This document shows, one piece after another, positions 7,903 through 16,041 of a stretch of 47,056 nt of DNA. Below the pieces are notes generated by a model that saw only the letters and a list, made by a program, of their open reading frames with translations, was not told the DNA's origin and made no database searches. The first letter of the stretch is position 1; every line of letters begins with the position of its first letter. The position numbers were made by a program, and so were the translations under genes. Source of the stretch: Vreelandella aquamarina (GTDB taxonomy: Bacteria > Pseudomonadota > Gammaproteobacteria > Pseudomonadales > Halomonadaceae); contig NZ_FODB01000027.1 in assembly GCF_900110265.1 (NCBI RefSeq), positions 1 to 47,056 on the forward strand, written 5' to 3'.

Positions 7903-9182
7903 AGGTTTCCAACATTCGCTATGTCACGCCCCTAGCGATGCTTTTGATCGCGGGCAGCGCTAGCGCTCAGCAGTACGGCGCCAATCCCACATTGCCAGAA
8001 CCGGACCGTGGGCTCTTACCCGACATGACGGTACCGGAACCCGCTGAGTGGGGCGACCAAACGCCTACCGTGCCCGATGGCTATACCATTACCGCCATTG
8101 CCACCGATCTTCAGATTCCACGCCAAACGCTGGTATTGCCTAACGGCGATATTCTGGTGGCCGAGGGTAGCGGCGGCAACGCACCGCAGTTGAAGCCAAA
8201 AGACTTCATCGCTGGCTATATCAAGAGCCAGGGCAATACCGCTGTAGAGAGCGGCAACCGTTTAACTTTACTGCGTGATGAAAATGGCGATGGCACTTAC
8301 CAGCAGTCAGTATTTGCCGAAGACCTCAATGCCCCTTACGGGCTGGCGCTGGTGGATAACAACCTCTACGTAGCCAACCAAGACGCCCTGGTACGTTTTG
8401 ACTACGAAGAGGGCCAAACCGAAGCCGACGGCCCCCCTGAAGTGATTGCCGAGCTACCCTCAGCGATCAATCACCACTGGACCAAAGCGATGACCGCCAG
8501 TGCTGATGGGGAGTTTCTGTATGTGGGAATTGGTTCCAACAGCAACATCACCGAGCGCGGCATGGAAGCGGAAGTTGACCGCGCAGAAATATGGGAGATT
8601 GACGCTGACACGGGCATGCATCGCCCCTATGCCACGGGTCTACGCAACCCCACCGCCATGGCGATTCAGCCCGACACCGAGCAGCTCTGGACGGTCGTCA
8701 ACGAGCGTGACGAGCTAGGCCCCGACCTAGTGCCTGACTACCTCACGACGGTTCAGGAAGGCGGTTTCTATGGCTGGCCCTACAGCTACTGGGGCCAGCA
8801 TGTCGACCCCCGCGTTCGCCCACAGGACCCTGAGAAGGTCGAGTCGGCGATTGCCCCCGATTACAGCCTGGGTTCGCATGTGGCTCCCCTTGGCCTCGCC
8901 TTTTCTACCCCTGAAATGGGCGATGAGTTCGCTGAAGGTGTGTTTATCGGCGAGCACGGCAGTTGGAATCGCGCCGACCCCGTTGGCTATAAGGTCGTTT
9001 TCGTGCCGTTTAGCAACGGCCAGCCCAGCGGCGACCCCATCGATTTTGTTTCGGGGTTTCTCACCGACGATGGCCGCACTCGTGGCCGCCCGGTAGGCGT
9101 CACTATTGACCCCGACGGCGCGCTGATCATCGCCGACGATTTAACCAACGCCATTTGGCGCGTCACACCCGATAGCCCTTAA
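7899..9182 (+). CDS. PQQ-dependent sugar dehydrogenase, sorbosone dehydrogenase-like
   Basis: A 427-aa periplasmic beta-propeller enzyme of the soluble glucose/sorbosone dehydrogenase family. Residues 1-23 form a signal peptide ending SASAQ. Family marks are LPNGDILVAEG (about 84), LNAPYGLALV, ATGLRNPTAMAIQP, the acidic stretch NERDELGPDLVPDY, GGFYGWPYSYWG and GEHGSWNRADPVGYKV. These correspond to PQQ and calcium-binding loops in the family. It probably oxidises an aldose or sorbosone-like sugar and passes electrons to the respiratory chain. Translation is coupled to the upstream DUF2231 gene. A 13-base tandem repeat starts at its last codons and a hairpin follows. Confidence 0.87.
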   Translation: MKVSNIRYVTPLAMLLIAGSASAQQYGANPTLPEPDRGLLPDMTVPEPAEWGDQTPTVPDGYTITAIATDLQIPRQTLVLPNGDILVAEGSGGNAPQLKPKDFIAGYIKSQGNTAVESGNRLTLLRDENGDGTYQQSVFAEDLNAPYGLALVDNNLYVANQDALVRFDYEEGQTEADGPPEVIAELPSAINHHWTKAMTASADGEFLYVGIGSNSNITERGMEAEVDRAEIWEIDADTGMHRPYATGLRNPTAMAIQPDTEQLWTVVNERDELGPDLVPDYLTTVQEGGFYGWPYSYWGQHVDPRVRPQDPEKVESAIAPDYSLGSHVAPLGLAFSTPEMGDEFAEGVFIGEHGSWNRADPVGYKVVFVPFSNGQPSGDPIDFVSGFLTDDGRTRGRPVGVTIDPDGALIIADDLTNAIWRVTPDSP

Positions 9183-9227
9183 GAAGAGCCCTTAAAAAGA
9201 GCACTTAAAAAGAGCCCTTAAGAATAA
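9176..9227. repeat. Four-copy 13-bp tandem repeat over a stop codon
   Basis: Four direct 13-base units follow each other: CCCTTAAGAAGAG, CCCTTAAAAAGAG, CACTTAAAAAGAG and CCCTTAAGAATAA. The first contains the last Pro codon and the TAA of the sugar dehydrogenase. Because 13 is not a multiple of 3, gain or loss of units affects only the 3' untranslated region. Replication slippage is the simplest origin. Confidence 0.85.
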
Positions 9228-9240
9228 CCAGTAGGATTTA

Positions 9241-9262
9241 AGCGGGTGGCAGACCACCCGCT
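9241..9262 (+). terminator. Hairpin after the sugar dehydrogenase gene
   Basis: A perfect 9-bp stem, AGCGGGTGG and CCACCCGCT, closes a CAGA loop. No clear T-run follows on the plus strand, so this may be a weak terminator or an mRNA 3'-end stabiliser. It is the only strong hairpin between the dehydrogenase and the amidohydrolase gene. Confidence 0.6.
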
Positions 9263-9369
9263 CATTCCGCATCTACCCACCTCGCACTGACTCCCCATCG
9301 CGCACTTGCTTACCGGCACTCACTATAGTTTATTAAGTATGATCGCCCTTAGCCGATGAGAGACCGCTT

Positions 9370-10860
9370 ATGCCCGCCGCCAAGACGCTCCACGCCCCGT
9401 ATATACACACTCCTCTGCCTCATGGGCATGCTTCTCATGGGCCCGGCGCATGCTGCTGTGGCTCACCCATGCTGCAGCAATTTCATGAGCGGGTCATGGC
9501 CGACCTGAGCCGACGCCAAGTGCTGGGCGGCACCGCTGCGGTGATGGCGATGTTTGCCGGGCTTAGCGTGCCCTCGGTGGTGAGTGCCCAGCCGCGTCAA
9601 GCCAACGGCCCGCTGCTGCTGACCAATCTGCAGCTGTTTGATGGTAGTGGCAGTGCGGTGCAAAGCGGCGTGTCAGTGCGTATTGAAGAGGGCCGGATTC
9701 ACTCCATTCTCCCCGCCGATGCCACCGCCGAAGGAGCGGAAGTCTTCGACTGTGGAGGCAGGCTACTGATGCCGGGGCTCATTGATGCTCACTGGCACAC
9801 CACGCTGGCGGCCATTACCCAAACCACCGCCATGACGGCTGATGTGGGCTACATTCATCTGGTCGCGGCCCAAGAAGCCAAACGCACGCTGATGCGCGGA
9901 GTAACGTCAGTACGTGATGTGGGCGGGCCTTCGTTTGCGCTGCAACGCGCCATTAACGAAGGCATTGTGGATGGCCCGCGAATCTTTCCCGCCGGGGCGA
10001 TGATTTCCCAAACCTCGGGGCACGGCGATTTCCGCATGCGTCATGATATTCCTCGGGGCAGCACCACGCCGCTGAGTGAACAAGAGCACCAAGGGGTCGC
10101 CGCGATTGCCGATGGAGAAGATGAAGTGCTGCGCCGCACCCGTGAGCAGCTCATGTTAGGCGCTTCGCAAATCAAACTGATGGCCGGTGGCGGCGTGGCT
10201 TCGCTGTACGACCCACTCGACAGCACCCAGTTTACCGAGCGCGAACTGCGCGCCGCCGTGGATGCCGCCGGTGACTGGGGCACCTACGTGATGGTGCATG
10301 TGTACACCCCAAGGGGCATACAGCGTGCGCTGCGGGCAGGGGTAAAATCCATTGAGCACGGCCAACTAGCCGATGAAGAAGCCGCCCGCATGATGGCAGG
10401 CGAAGGCGCATGGTGGAGCCTACAGCCGTTTTTACAGGACGAAGATTCCAACGTTTACCCCGACGCCGCCCGCCGAGAGTCTCAGCGGCAAGTGGCAGAA
10501 GGCACCGTGCGCGCCTATGAACTCGCTCAGCGCTTTGATATTAAAACCGCCTGGGGCACTGACATTCTGTTCAACCCGCAAAACACCCCCAACCAGCTGC
10601 GCCAGCTCGCCAAACTTACCCGCTTCTACGACCCGCTCACCGTGCTGGCCATGGCCACCGGCCGCAATGGCGAGCTGCTTGCGCTTTCCGGCCCGCGCAA
10701 CCCCTACCCCGGCACATTAGGCAAGATCGAACCCGGCGCCTGGGCAGACCTACTGCTAGTAGACGGCGACCCCAGCCGCAATCTGGATTTCCTACACGAC
10801 CCAGAGCAGAACCTGCGCATGATTATGAAAGGCGGGCGCATTTATAAAGACACCCGCTAA
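9370..10860 (+). CDS. Tat-exported metal-dependent amidohydrolase
   Basis: A 496-aa amidohydrolase of the prolidase/imidazolonepropionase-like branch. The metal-site motifs are GLIDAHWHT (HxH, about residue 137), a Lys in QIKLMAGGG that can be carbamylated, HVY, IEHGQL and WGTD (the final Asp). Residues 47-72 are a twin-arginine signal (SRRQVLGG, hydrophobic core, VSAQP), so the folded enzyme should go to the periplasm. Odd point: about 45 residues precede the twin arginine and are rich in His and Cys (PHGHASHGPGACCCGSP). The ATG at 9370 has GAGAG upstream; ATGs at 9472 and 9499 would remove this segment. The substrate is unknown; peptidase or cyclic-amide hydrolysis would fit the family. Confidence 0.85.
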   Translation: MPAAKTLHAPYIHTPLPHGHASHGPGACCCGSPMLQQFHERVMADLSRRQVLGGTAAVMAMFAGLSVPSVVSAQPRQANGPLLLTNLQLFDGSGSAVQSGVSVRIEEGRIHSILPADATAEGAEVFDCGGRLLMPGLIDAHWHTTLAAITQTTAMTADVGYIHLVAAQEAKRTLMRGVTSVRDVGGPSFALQRAINEGIVDGPRIFPAGAMISQTSGHGDFRMRHDIPRGSTTPLSEQEHQGVAAIADGEDEVLRRTREQLMLGASQIKLMAGGGVASLYDPLDSTQFTERELRAAVDAAGDWGTYVMVHVYTPRGIQRALRAGVKSIEHGQLADEEAARMMAGEGAWWSLQPFLQDEDSNVYPDAARRESQRQVAEGTVRAYELAQRFDIKTAWGTDILFNPQNTPNQLRQLAKLTRFYDPLTVLAMATGRNGELLALSGPRNPYPGTLGKIEPGAWADLLLVDGDPSRNLDFLHDPEQNLRMIMKGGRIYKDTR

Positions 10861-10899
10861 GCTCGTTTTAAAACACCAAGATTACAACCCCAGCTAAGG

Positions 10900-11925
10900 T
10901 TAAAACCCCAGTAAACGGCGGCGCAGCGGCCTAATAGCTACCAGCGCCAGCGCTACCAAAGCCAACCACTCCAACCAGTGGGGCAGCAGCTCTTGCACTT
11001 GGCTGGCCTGCTCCACCGGGTTCCAACCGGCCAAGGCAACGGCCGCATCGAACAGCCAACCTACCAGTACGGTCACTACCAGCACGCTAGCCAAGTAAAC
11101 CGCCAATGCTGGGTTACCCAGCTCGCGGCGCAGAATGGCCAGCGTTGCTAGGCTGGTAATCGGCCCCGCCAGCAAAAACACTAGCGCCATCCCAGGCGAG
11201 ATACCCGCTAACAGTAGCCCGGCCGCTACTGGCGTAGCTGCCGCCGCACAGATATAAAGCGGAATACCCACCACTGCCATCAGCATGAGCGCCAACACAC
11301 CGCCCGAAAACTGCGCCAGCGTATCCGGCGGTACCAGAGTGACCAGCACACCGGCAAGCAGCAGCCCGGCAAACATCCACGCGCTGATATCATCCAATAG
11401 GTCGCTAAAAGCATAGCGCAGCCCCGCTTTCAAGCCTCCCGGCTCATTGGCGTTAGCGTGATGGTCGTGGCAACCGCTCGAGGAGCAACAGCCAGCGGAA
11501 GCGACGGCGGGGCTGGCCTTTGCAGCATCGCGGGTAAAACCGACCAGCAGGCCCGTCACAATGGCCGTTACCAACGCGCCAGCCACACGGACCACCGCCA
11601 TCAACGGTCCTAACAACACGCTGGTGAGCAATATCGAGTCCACGCCCACGCCTGGGGTACTGATTAAAAACGACGTGGTAGGCCCGCGCCCCGCACCGCC
11701 CCGATGCAGCGCAATCGCGGTGGGAATCGCCCCGCAGGAGCACAGCGGCAGCGGCATCCCAATCACTGCCGCCCGTACAATACTGCCCAGGCCGCGCCCG
11801 CCCATCCAGCGCTGCAGTAGACGCTCTGGCAACCACGCCTTAATCAGCCCGGCAATCACCAGCCCCAGCAGCAGCCACGGGGCCGCCGTTAAGGCAATTT
11901 GTAGCAGCTCGGTTATCAGCGTCAT
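10900..11925 (-). CDS. SO_0444-family Cu/Zn efflux permease
   Basis: A 341-aa permease of the DUF318/ArsP-related superfamily with about 8-10 membrane segments. Diagnostic parts are PLCSCGAIPTAIALHRGGAG (residues 59-78), with a Cys pair in the membrane, and a central cytoplasmic loop with GCCSSSGCHDHH, a likely metal-binding patch. It probably exports a soft or borderline metal such as copper or zinc. It is divergent from a MerR gene, and the promoter between them has the MerR-type 19-bp spacer facing this gene. The metal cannot be fixed from sequence alone. Confidence 0.8.
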   Translation of the reverse strand: MTLITELLQIALTAAPWLLLGLVIAGLIKAWLPERLLQRWMGGRGLGSIVRAAVIGMPLPLCSCGAIPTAIALHRGGAGRGPTTSFLISTPGVGVDSILLTSVLLGPLMAVVRVAGALVTAIVTGLLVGFTRDAAKASPAVASAGCCSSSGCHDHHANANEPGGLKAGLRYAFSDLLDDISAWMFAGLLLAGVLVTLVPPDTLAQFSGGVLALMLMAVVGIPLYICAAAATPVAAGLLLAGISPGMALVFLLAGPITSLATLAILRRELGNPALAVYLASVLVVTVLVGWLFDAAVALAGWNPVEQASQVQELLPHWLEWLALVALALVAIRPLRRRLLGF

Positions 11926-11961
11926 CTCATCACCTACTTGTTCACGGTGGGAATGAGGACT

Positions 11962-11992
11962 AGCCTAAACCCTGTAATCGTTACAGGGCCAA
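11962..11992 (-). promoter_or_regulatory. MerR-type promoter with 19-bp spacer
   Basis: On the minus strand, TTGGCC (11987-11992) and TAGGCT (11962-11967) are separated by exactly 19 bases, the overlong spacer of MerR-activated promoters. A perfect dyad (CCCTGTAA-TCG-TTACAGGG, 11970-11988) fills the spacer. It should fire the permease gene when the MerR protein binds its metal. Confidence 0.85.
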
Positions 11993-11996
11993 GCCG

Positions 11997-12449
11997 ATGA
12001 CTACGTATTACCGCATTGGAGATGTTGCTGCCCGCACAGGCTGCTCACCAGAGAGTATTCGCCACTATGAAAAGCTGGGCCTATTGCCACCACCCAAACG
12101 TGGGGAGCAAGGCTACCGGCTGTATAGTCAGGCCGCGCTGGAACGCATTGGGTTTATTCGCCATGGCCGCAGCCTAGGGCTAGACCTACACAATATTCAG
12201 GAATTGCTCGAGCTTTCCGACCACCCAGATACCGACTGCAGCGCCGCCGATGACATTGCTAGCCGCCATCTCGCGCACCTGGAGGCACGCATTGCCAAGC
12301 TTCAGGCGCTAGCCGACGAGCTGCGCCAAGTGGTGCACCAGTGCCGGGGCGGCAAAGCCGCCGACTGCCAAATCATCCAAACGCTGTATGAGCACCAGCC
12401 CAGCTGCAGTGACACCCGCTGTGGCGACCGCCAATCTTTGCTCAAATGA
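11997..12449 (+). CDS. MerR-family metal-responsive regulator
   Basis: A 150-aa MerR regulator. Residues 1-70 are the winged helix-turn-helix (YRIGDVAARTGCSPESIRHY), then a dimerisation helix (about 83-117) and the metal loop. Cys81, Cys116 and Cys124 match the three-Cys pattern of CadR/PbrR/ZntR. An extra C-terminal pair (Cys137 and Cys142, PSCSDTRCGD) resembles the tail of Cd/Pb/Zn sensors. It is divergent from the efflux permease, and the operator lies between them just upstream of its own start, so it should repress itself while switching the permease. No clear ribosome site precedes the ATG. Confidence 0.87.
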   Translation: MTTYYRIGDVAARTGCSPESIRHYEKLGLLPPPKRGEQGYRLYSQAALERIGFIRHGRSLGLDLHNIQELLELSDHPDTDCSAADDIASRHLAHLEARIAKLQALADELRQVVHQCRGGKAADCQIIQTLYEHQPSCSDTRCGDRQSLLK

Positions 12450-12478
12450 CGCGCGGCCATCCCCCAAAGGAACTGCCC

Positions 12479-13027
12479 ATGATCGAAACGAAGGAAGAAC
12501 TCGAGGCCATCAAAAAGACATGCCAAGCGATGGTCACCAAAAGTGCTGGACTCTCAGCGGGCACCGCCACCATCCCCGTACCGGGGCTGGATATCGGCTC
12601 GGACGTGGCGATTCTGATGCGCATCATCCCCAAAATTAATAGCCAGTTTGGCGTGACACCGGAGCAAATCGACGGCCTGGATACCGAGAGCAAGCTGTTC
12701 GTCATGACCGCTATCTCCAACACCGGCAGCAAGATGGCGGGCAAATACATCACCCAGAACCTCATCGTCTCGCTACTCAGCAAAATGGGCGTTCGGGTGG
12801 CGGCAAAAGGCGCATCCAAGTTCGTACCGCTGATCGGCAGTGCCGTGGCAGGCGGCATCAGCTTTACCGTCATGAAATACATGGGTAACAGCCACATCGA
12901 CGACTGCTACCGCATCGCGCTCGCTGCCCTAGAGCACCGCCAGCTCGAACGCGCGGTAGAGGACGACGCCGTTATCGAAGCGGACGCGTACACCCCCACC
13001 AACGGCCCCACTCGCCCTGATTCATAA
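12479..13027 (+). CDS. EcsC/DUF697-like protein
   Basis: A 182-aa protein with a family-like core IPVPGLDIGSDVAILMRIIP (residues 32-51), then a glycine- and alanine-rich hydrophobic stretch (about 105-140). This resembles EcsC- and DUF697-type proteins, which are membrane-associated and of unknown activity. I start at the ATG at 12479 because AAAGGAA lies 7 bases upstream; an earlier start at 12446 would overlap the merR stop. It follows merR closely but has its own ribosome site, and the function is open. Confidence 0.6.
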   Translation: MIETKEELEAIKKTCQAMVTKSAGLSAGTATIPVPGLDIGSDVAILMRIIPKINSQFGVTPEQIDGLDTESKLFVMTAISNTGSKMAGKYITQNLIVSLLSKMGVRVAAKGASKFVPLIGSAVAGGISFTVMKYMGNSHIDDCYRIALAALEHRQLERAVEDDAVIEADAYTPTNGPTRPDS

Positions 13028-13087
13028 CGCAGCGCCCGTCGGCAATGGTATGCTGGAGCGTCTTGTCATCTTATCTAGGAAAAAGCA

Positions 13088-13384
13088 ATGCCCGCTTATA
13101 TCGTTCTGACCCGTGAACACACCCACAACAGCGAAGAGATGCAGCGCTACAGCGAAAAAGCCAAAGCCGCCCGCGAAGGCCACGACCCGCAGCCGCTAGC
13201 GTTTTACGGCGATTTTGAAGTGCTGGAAGGCAGCGCGATGGAAGGTGCGGTGATTCTACGCTTCCCGGACATGGCCGCCGCCCGCGCCTGGTACCAAAGC
13301 CCCGCCTACCAAGAAGCCCGCAAGCACCGCTTCCTGGGTGCCGATTACCGCGTCTTTTTGGTAGAAGGCATCGAAGAGGTGTGA
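13088..13384 (+). CDS. DUF1330 family protein
   Basis: A 98-aa protein of the dimeric alpha-beta barrel fold (DUF1330), with the usual order MPAYIVLTREH, then EVLEGSAMEGAVILRFPD and a W-Y-x-S-P-A-Y motif at about residue 70. The ATG follows AGGAAA. Its role is unknown; relatives are thought to act as small enzymes or binding proteins. Its last 40 bases overlap the 3' end of the convergent NYN gene. Confidence 0.85.
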   Translation: MPAYIVLTREHTHNSEEMQRYSEKAKAAREGHDPQPLAFYGDFEVLEGSAMEGAVILRFPDMAAARAWYQSPAYQEARKHRFLGADYRVFLVEGIEEV

Positions 13385-13857
13385 TGGCGCAACAAGTCAC
13401 CCTCGATGGGGATGAACTCGCTCGCGGCATTGATGAGCGAGGCAGCGGTGAGCCGGGGCACACCGTAGACCTCGACACGTTTACCGTGCACCTCGCGAAT
13501 TTTCTGGGCTAACAGATCGAAGTCGCCATCGCCGGAGACCAGCACTACCACATCGGCTTTCTCGGCGTATTCGATGGCATCGAGGGTGATGCCCACGTCC
13601 CAGTCGCCCTTGGCGGAGCCATCCGCGCGCTGGATGAAGGGCTTGAGCCGGACATCAAAACCAATCGAGCGAAGGATATTCTGGAACTCACGCTGCTTGG
13701 CGTCCCCCTTATCGATGGCATAGCAGCGGGCGGCCACCACCTCCCGGTTGGCCGTTGCCTGGGCCCAGAAACGGCGGTAATCGAAATGTTTGCCGTAGGC
13801 CTCGCGCACGGTGTAATAGACGTTCTGGGTATCCACGAAGATAGCGACGCGTGTCAT
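13345..13857 (-). CDS. NYN domain protein, LabA/DUF88 family
   Basis: A 170-aa protein almost wholly made of a NYN (PIN-like) nuclease domain. Acidic positions expected for metal binding are visible: IFVDTQNVYY near the start (Asp9), GDWDVGITLDAIEYA (about 83-97) and VLVSGDGDFDLLAQK (about 104-118). These proteins are candidate RNA nucleases acting in the cytoplasm. The gene ends inside the DUF1330 gene on the other strand by 40 bases, so the last 12 residues of each are encoded on opposite strands of the same DNA. The target is unknown. Confidence 0.85.
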   Translation of the reverse strand: MTRVAIFVDTQNVYYTVREAYGKHFDYRRFWAQATANREVVAARCYAIDKGDAKQREFQNILRSIGFDVRLKPFIQRADGSAKGDWDVGITLDAIEYAEKADVVVLVSGDGDFDLLAQKIREVHGKRVEVYGVPRLTAASLINAASEFIPIEGDLLRHHTSSMPSTKKTR

Positions 13858-13881
13858 AGCAAAAGCCTCAGCAGGTAGTGA

Positions 13882-13907
13882 AACGCCAGCCTCTTGGGGC
13901 TGGCGTT
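13882..13907 (-). terminator. Hairpin after the DUF808 gene
   Basis: A 10-bp perfect stem (AACGCCAGCC and GGCTGGCGTT) with a 6-base loop lies between the DUF808 stop and the NYN start. The T tract after it on the minus strand is short, so termination may be weak. Confidence 0.6.
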
Positions 13908-13932
13908 AGTAAGCGGGTATGGTACCGCGCCG

Positions 13933-14883
13933 CTATTTAGAATGCGCCCGCTTGGCAGGAACGAAGCGCAACACCCCCACCACCACCGAGCCCACCAAAA
14001 AGCCAATCACCGCCGAGCACAGCGTTTTGAAGCTCCAGCCCAGCGTGCTACCAAAGGCACCGGTGGACTCATGAATGGCATGCTCGATGTGATGCACCCA
14101 CTCGTAGGGCGCGTTGAACCAGCCCGTTCCCTCTGCCCCCAGATTCACCATCAAGATATGCCCGCCCACCCACAGCATGGCGATGGTGCCCACTACTGAG
14201 ATGGTCGCGAGCACTTTGGGCATGGCCGTGACCAAGCCACGGCCCAGGGCTTGTACGCCTGAGTGATCCCGCTGGGCAAGCTGTAGGCCAACATCGTCCA
14301 TCCTGACCAACATGGCCACCACGCCATACACCAGTATCGTGATCACAAACGCGACCACCACCAAGCTGGCTAGCTGTGACCAGAATCCTTGGTGAGACAC
14401 CGTCGCCAACGCAATCACCATAATTTCAGCAGAGAGAATCAGGTCGGTGCGGATGGCACCACTCACGATCTTTTTCTCAGCTTCCGGCCCCTTCTCAACC
14501 GCAGGCTTGTCATCGTCATGCTGGCCAGAGAGCTTATGCCACACCTTCTCCGCGCCCTCAAAAGCTAAGTAGGTGCCGCCCATCATCAGGATGATCGGCA
14601 GTAGCCCGGGCAGAAAATGATTCAGCAGCAGCGCCGCCGGTAGGATAAAAATCAGCTTGTTGCGGATAGAGCCCAGCGCGATCTGCTTCACAATCGCCAA
14701 TTCACGCTCTGCCACTACCCCGTGCAAATATTGCGGCGTCACCGCCGCATCATCCACCACCACCCCTGCCGCTTTCACCGTCGCACGACCAGCCGCGGCG
14801 CTTACATCGTCCAGTGATGCAGCGGATAGCTTCGCCAGCGCGGCAATGTCGTCCAGTAATCCAATCAAGCCGCCAATAGCCAT
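13933..14883 (-). CDS. DUF808 membrane protein, YedI-like
   Basis: A 316-aa inner-membrane protein of the DUF808 family (YedI in Escherichia coli). It starts with the highly conserved SLDDVSAAAGRATVKAAGVV segment and has several membrane spans (for example 83-107, 163-200, 230-262 and 285-305). The Lys/Asp-rich loop near 118-140 is cytoplasmic. The ATG is preceded by GGAGGA. Length matches the family (about 305-320). The function is not known. Confidence 0.87.
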   Translation of the reverse strand: MAIGGLIGLLDDIAALAKLSAASLDDVSAAAGRATVKAAGVVVDDAAVTPQYLHGVVAERELAIVKQIALGSIRNKLIFILPAALLLNHFLPGLLPIILMMGGTYLAFEGAEKVWHKLSGQHDDDKPAVEKGPEAEKKIVSGAIRTDLILSAEIMVIALATVSHQGFWSQLASLVVVAFVITILVYGVVAMLVRMDDVGLQLAQRDHSGVQALGRGLVTAMPKVLATISVVGTIAMLWVGGHILMVNLGAEGTGWFNAPYEWVHHIEHAIHESTGAFGSTLGWSFKTLCSAVIGFLVGSVVVGVLRFVPAKRAHSK

Positions 14884-15052
14884 GGGTATTTCCTCCGTGA
14901 ATCAGCATTGCAGATAGTAAAGCACACGGTGGCTGGGGCGGGCGGACTCTTTTATGCCAAGGGCAGTGTCGTTTCGCTCCCTTCATGACCTACCCTCACT
15001 GTGTCTCTTCGAAGAGTGGCCTTCGAGGGAGCGCGCTATGGAGTGAGGGGTA

Positions 15053-15856
15053 CTACCTTAAGGAAGCATTTTCAGGCAGCGTGATTTGCCCCGTGAGATA
15101 AGGCGCAACGCAGCCTTTAATCATCACGCGCTCGCCTTCTAACACGCAGATCAGCGTACCTAGACGTGCGCCACCCTGGCGGGCAGTCAGCGCTTGCTTA
15201 CCCAAACGCGCTGCCCAGTAAGGTGCGAGCGACGTATGCGCCGAGCCGGTCACCGGGTCTTCTTCCACGCCGACCTTGGGGCCAAACCAGCGAGACACAA
15301 AATCCACGTCATCGCCTTTCGCGGTAACGGCCACACCTCGCCCTGGTAACTGTTTAAGCCGCTGCATATCCGGTGCAAGGCGATCAATCACACTCGCCTC
15401 CTCGACGACCACCACAATGTCATCCGAGATCAGCAGTTCCTCGATTTCGATACCGCCCAGGGTAGCGGCTACCTCTGCGTGCATGTTTAGCGGTGCGAGC
15501 GTTTTTGCGGGGAAGTCCATCACCAGCACATCGCCCTCACGGCGAACGGTCAGTACACCGCTCCTGGTTTCAAAGGCCACCGCTTCGGCCACCAGGCCCA
15601 AGGCATGGAACACCACCCACGCCGCCGCTAAGGTGGCGTGGCCGCAAAGATCCACCTCCACCGAAGGCGTAAACCAGCGCAGGTGATAGCCCGCTTCCGT
15701 GGGTACGAAAAACGCCGTTTCGGACAGGTTATTCTCCGCTGCAATGGCCTGCAGCAGCGCATCATCCAACCACGCCTCCAGCGGGCACACGGCGGCTGGG
15801 TTGCCTTCAAAGGGTTTTGAGGCGAAAGCATCTACTTGGTAGAGGTCGATTTTCAT
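15053..15856 (-). CDS. PhzF-family isomerase
   Basis: A 267-aa protein of the PhzF family (diaminopimelate-epimerase fold, two similar halves). Motifs are FEGNPAAVCPLEAWL (residues 16-30), NNLSETAFF with the catalytic-type Glu near 45, and DLCGHATLAAAWV. The second half has EEDPVTGSAHTSLAPYWA. Most chromosomal PhzF proteins act on unknown small metabolites rather than making phenazines, and no phenazine genes are near. The ATG at 15856 begins the family-like sequence; the frame stays open a further 12 codons. It lies just outside the guaA-site island and would be the next gene after guaA without it. Confidence 0.85.
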   Translation of the reverse strand: MKIDLYQVDAFASKPFEGNPAAVCPLEAWLDDALLQAIAAENNLSETAFFVPTEAGYHLRWFTPSVEVDLCGHATLAAAWVVFHALGLVAEAVAFETRSGVLTVRREGDVLVMDFPAKTLAPLNMHAEVAATLGGIEIEELLISDDIVVVVEEASVIDRLAPDMQRLKQLPGRGVAVTAKGDDVDFVSRWFGPKVGVEEDPVTGSAHTSLAPYWAARLGKQALTARQGGARLGTLICVLEGERVMIKGCVAPYLTGQITLPENASLR

Positions 15857-15963
15857 GGCATCAGCTTCGAAAGAAAGGTGCAGTGAATACAAACTGGATC
15901 GGCAGGTGATGTAGCGTACTAAGCGTGATCCGTTTTAATGAACATGAAGAGCACAGCAATCAA

Positions 15964-15990
15964 AAGGCCGCTCAATCGTTGAGCGGCCTT
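15964..15990 (-). terminator. Orphan terminator, probably the original guaA terminator
   Basis: A perfect 12-bp stem (AAGGCCGCTCAA and TTGAGCGGCCTT) closes a TCG loop and is followed on the minus strand by a T-rich tail (CCTTTTGATT). No minus-strand gene ends here now: the nearest gene to its right is on the plus strand. It lies 42 bases from the left copy of the guaA-end repeat, the usual distance for a terminator behind guaA before an insertion. Confidence 0.75.
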
Positions 15991-16031
15991 GTTGAGTCTA
16001 GCTAACCATTACCCTAATTGGACGTAGGATC

Positions 16032-16041
16032 ACTCCCACTC
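16032..16041. other. Left attachment-site candidate, direct repeat of the guaA 3' end
   Basis: ACTCCCACTC here repeats 27017-27026 inside the end of guaA, in the same orientation. The bases TCACTCCCACTC (16030-16041) would read GAG TGG GAG TGA, that is E-W-E-stop, on the guaA strand. The two copies frame the metal-resistance genes. The same 10-mer also occurs by chance in a coding region at 38736-38745, so the match alone is weak; its position carries the argument. Confidence 0.6.

Noticed and set aside
15053..15856. Phenazine biosynthesis
   Set aside because: PhzF-like proteins are widespread without phenazine pathways, and no other phz gene is present.
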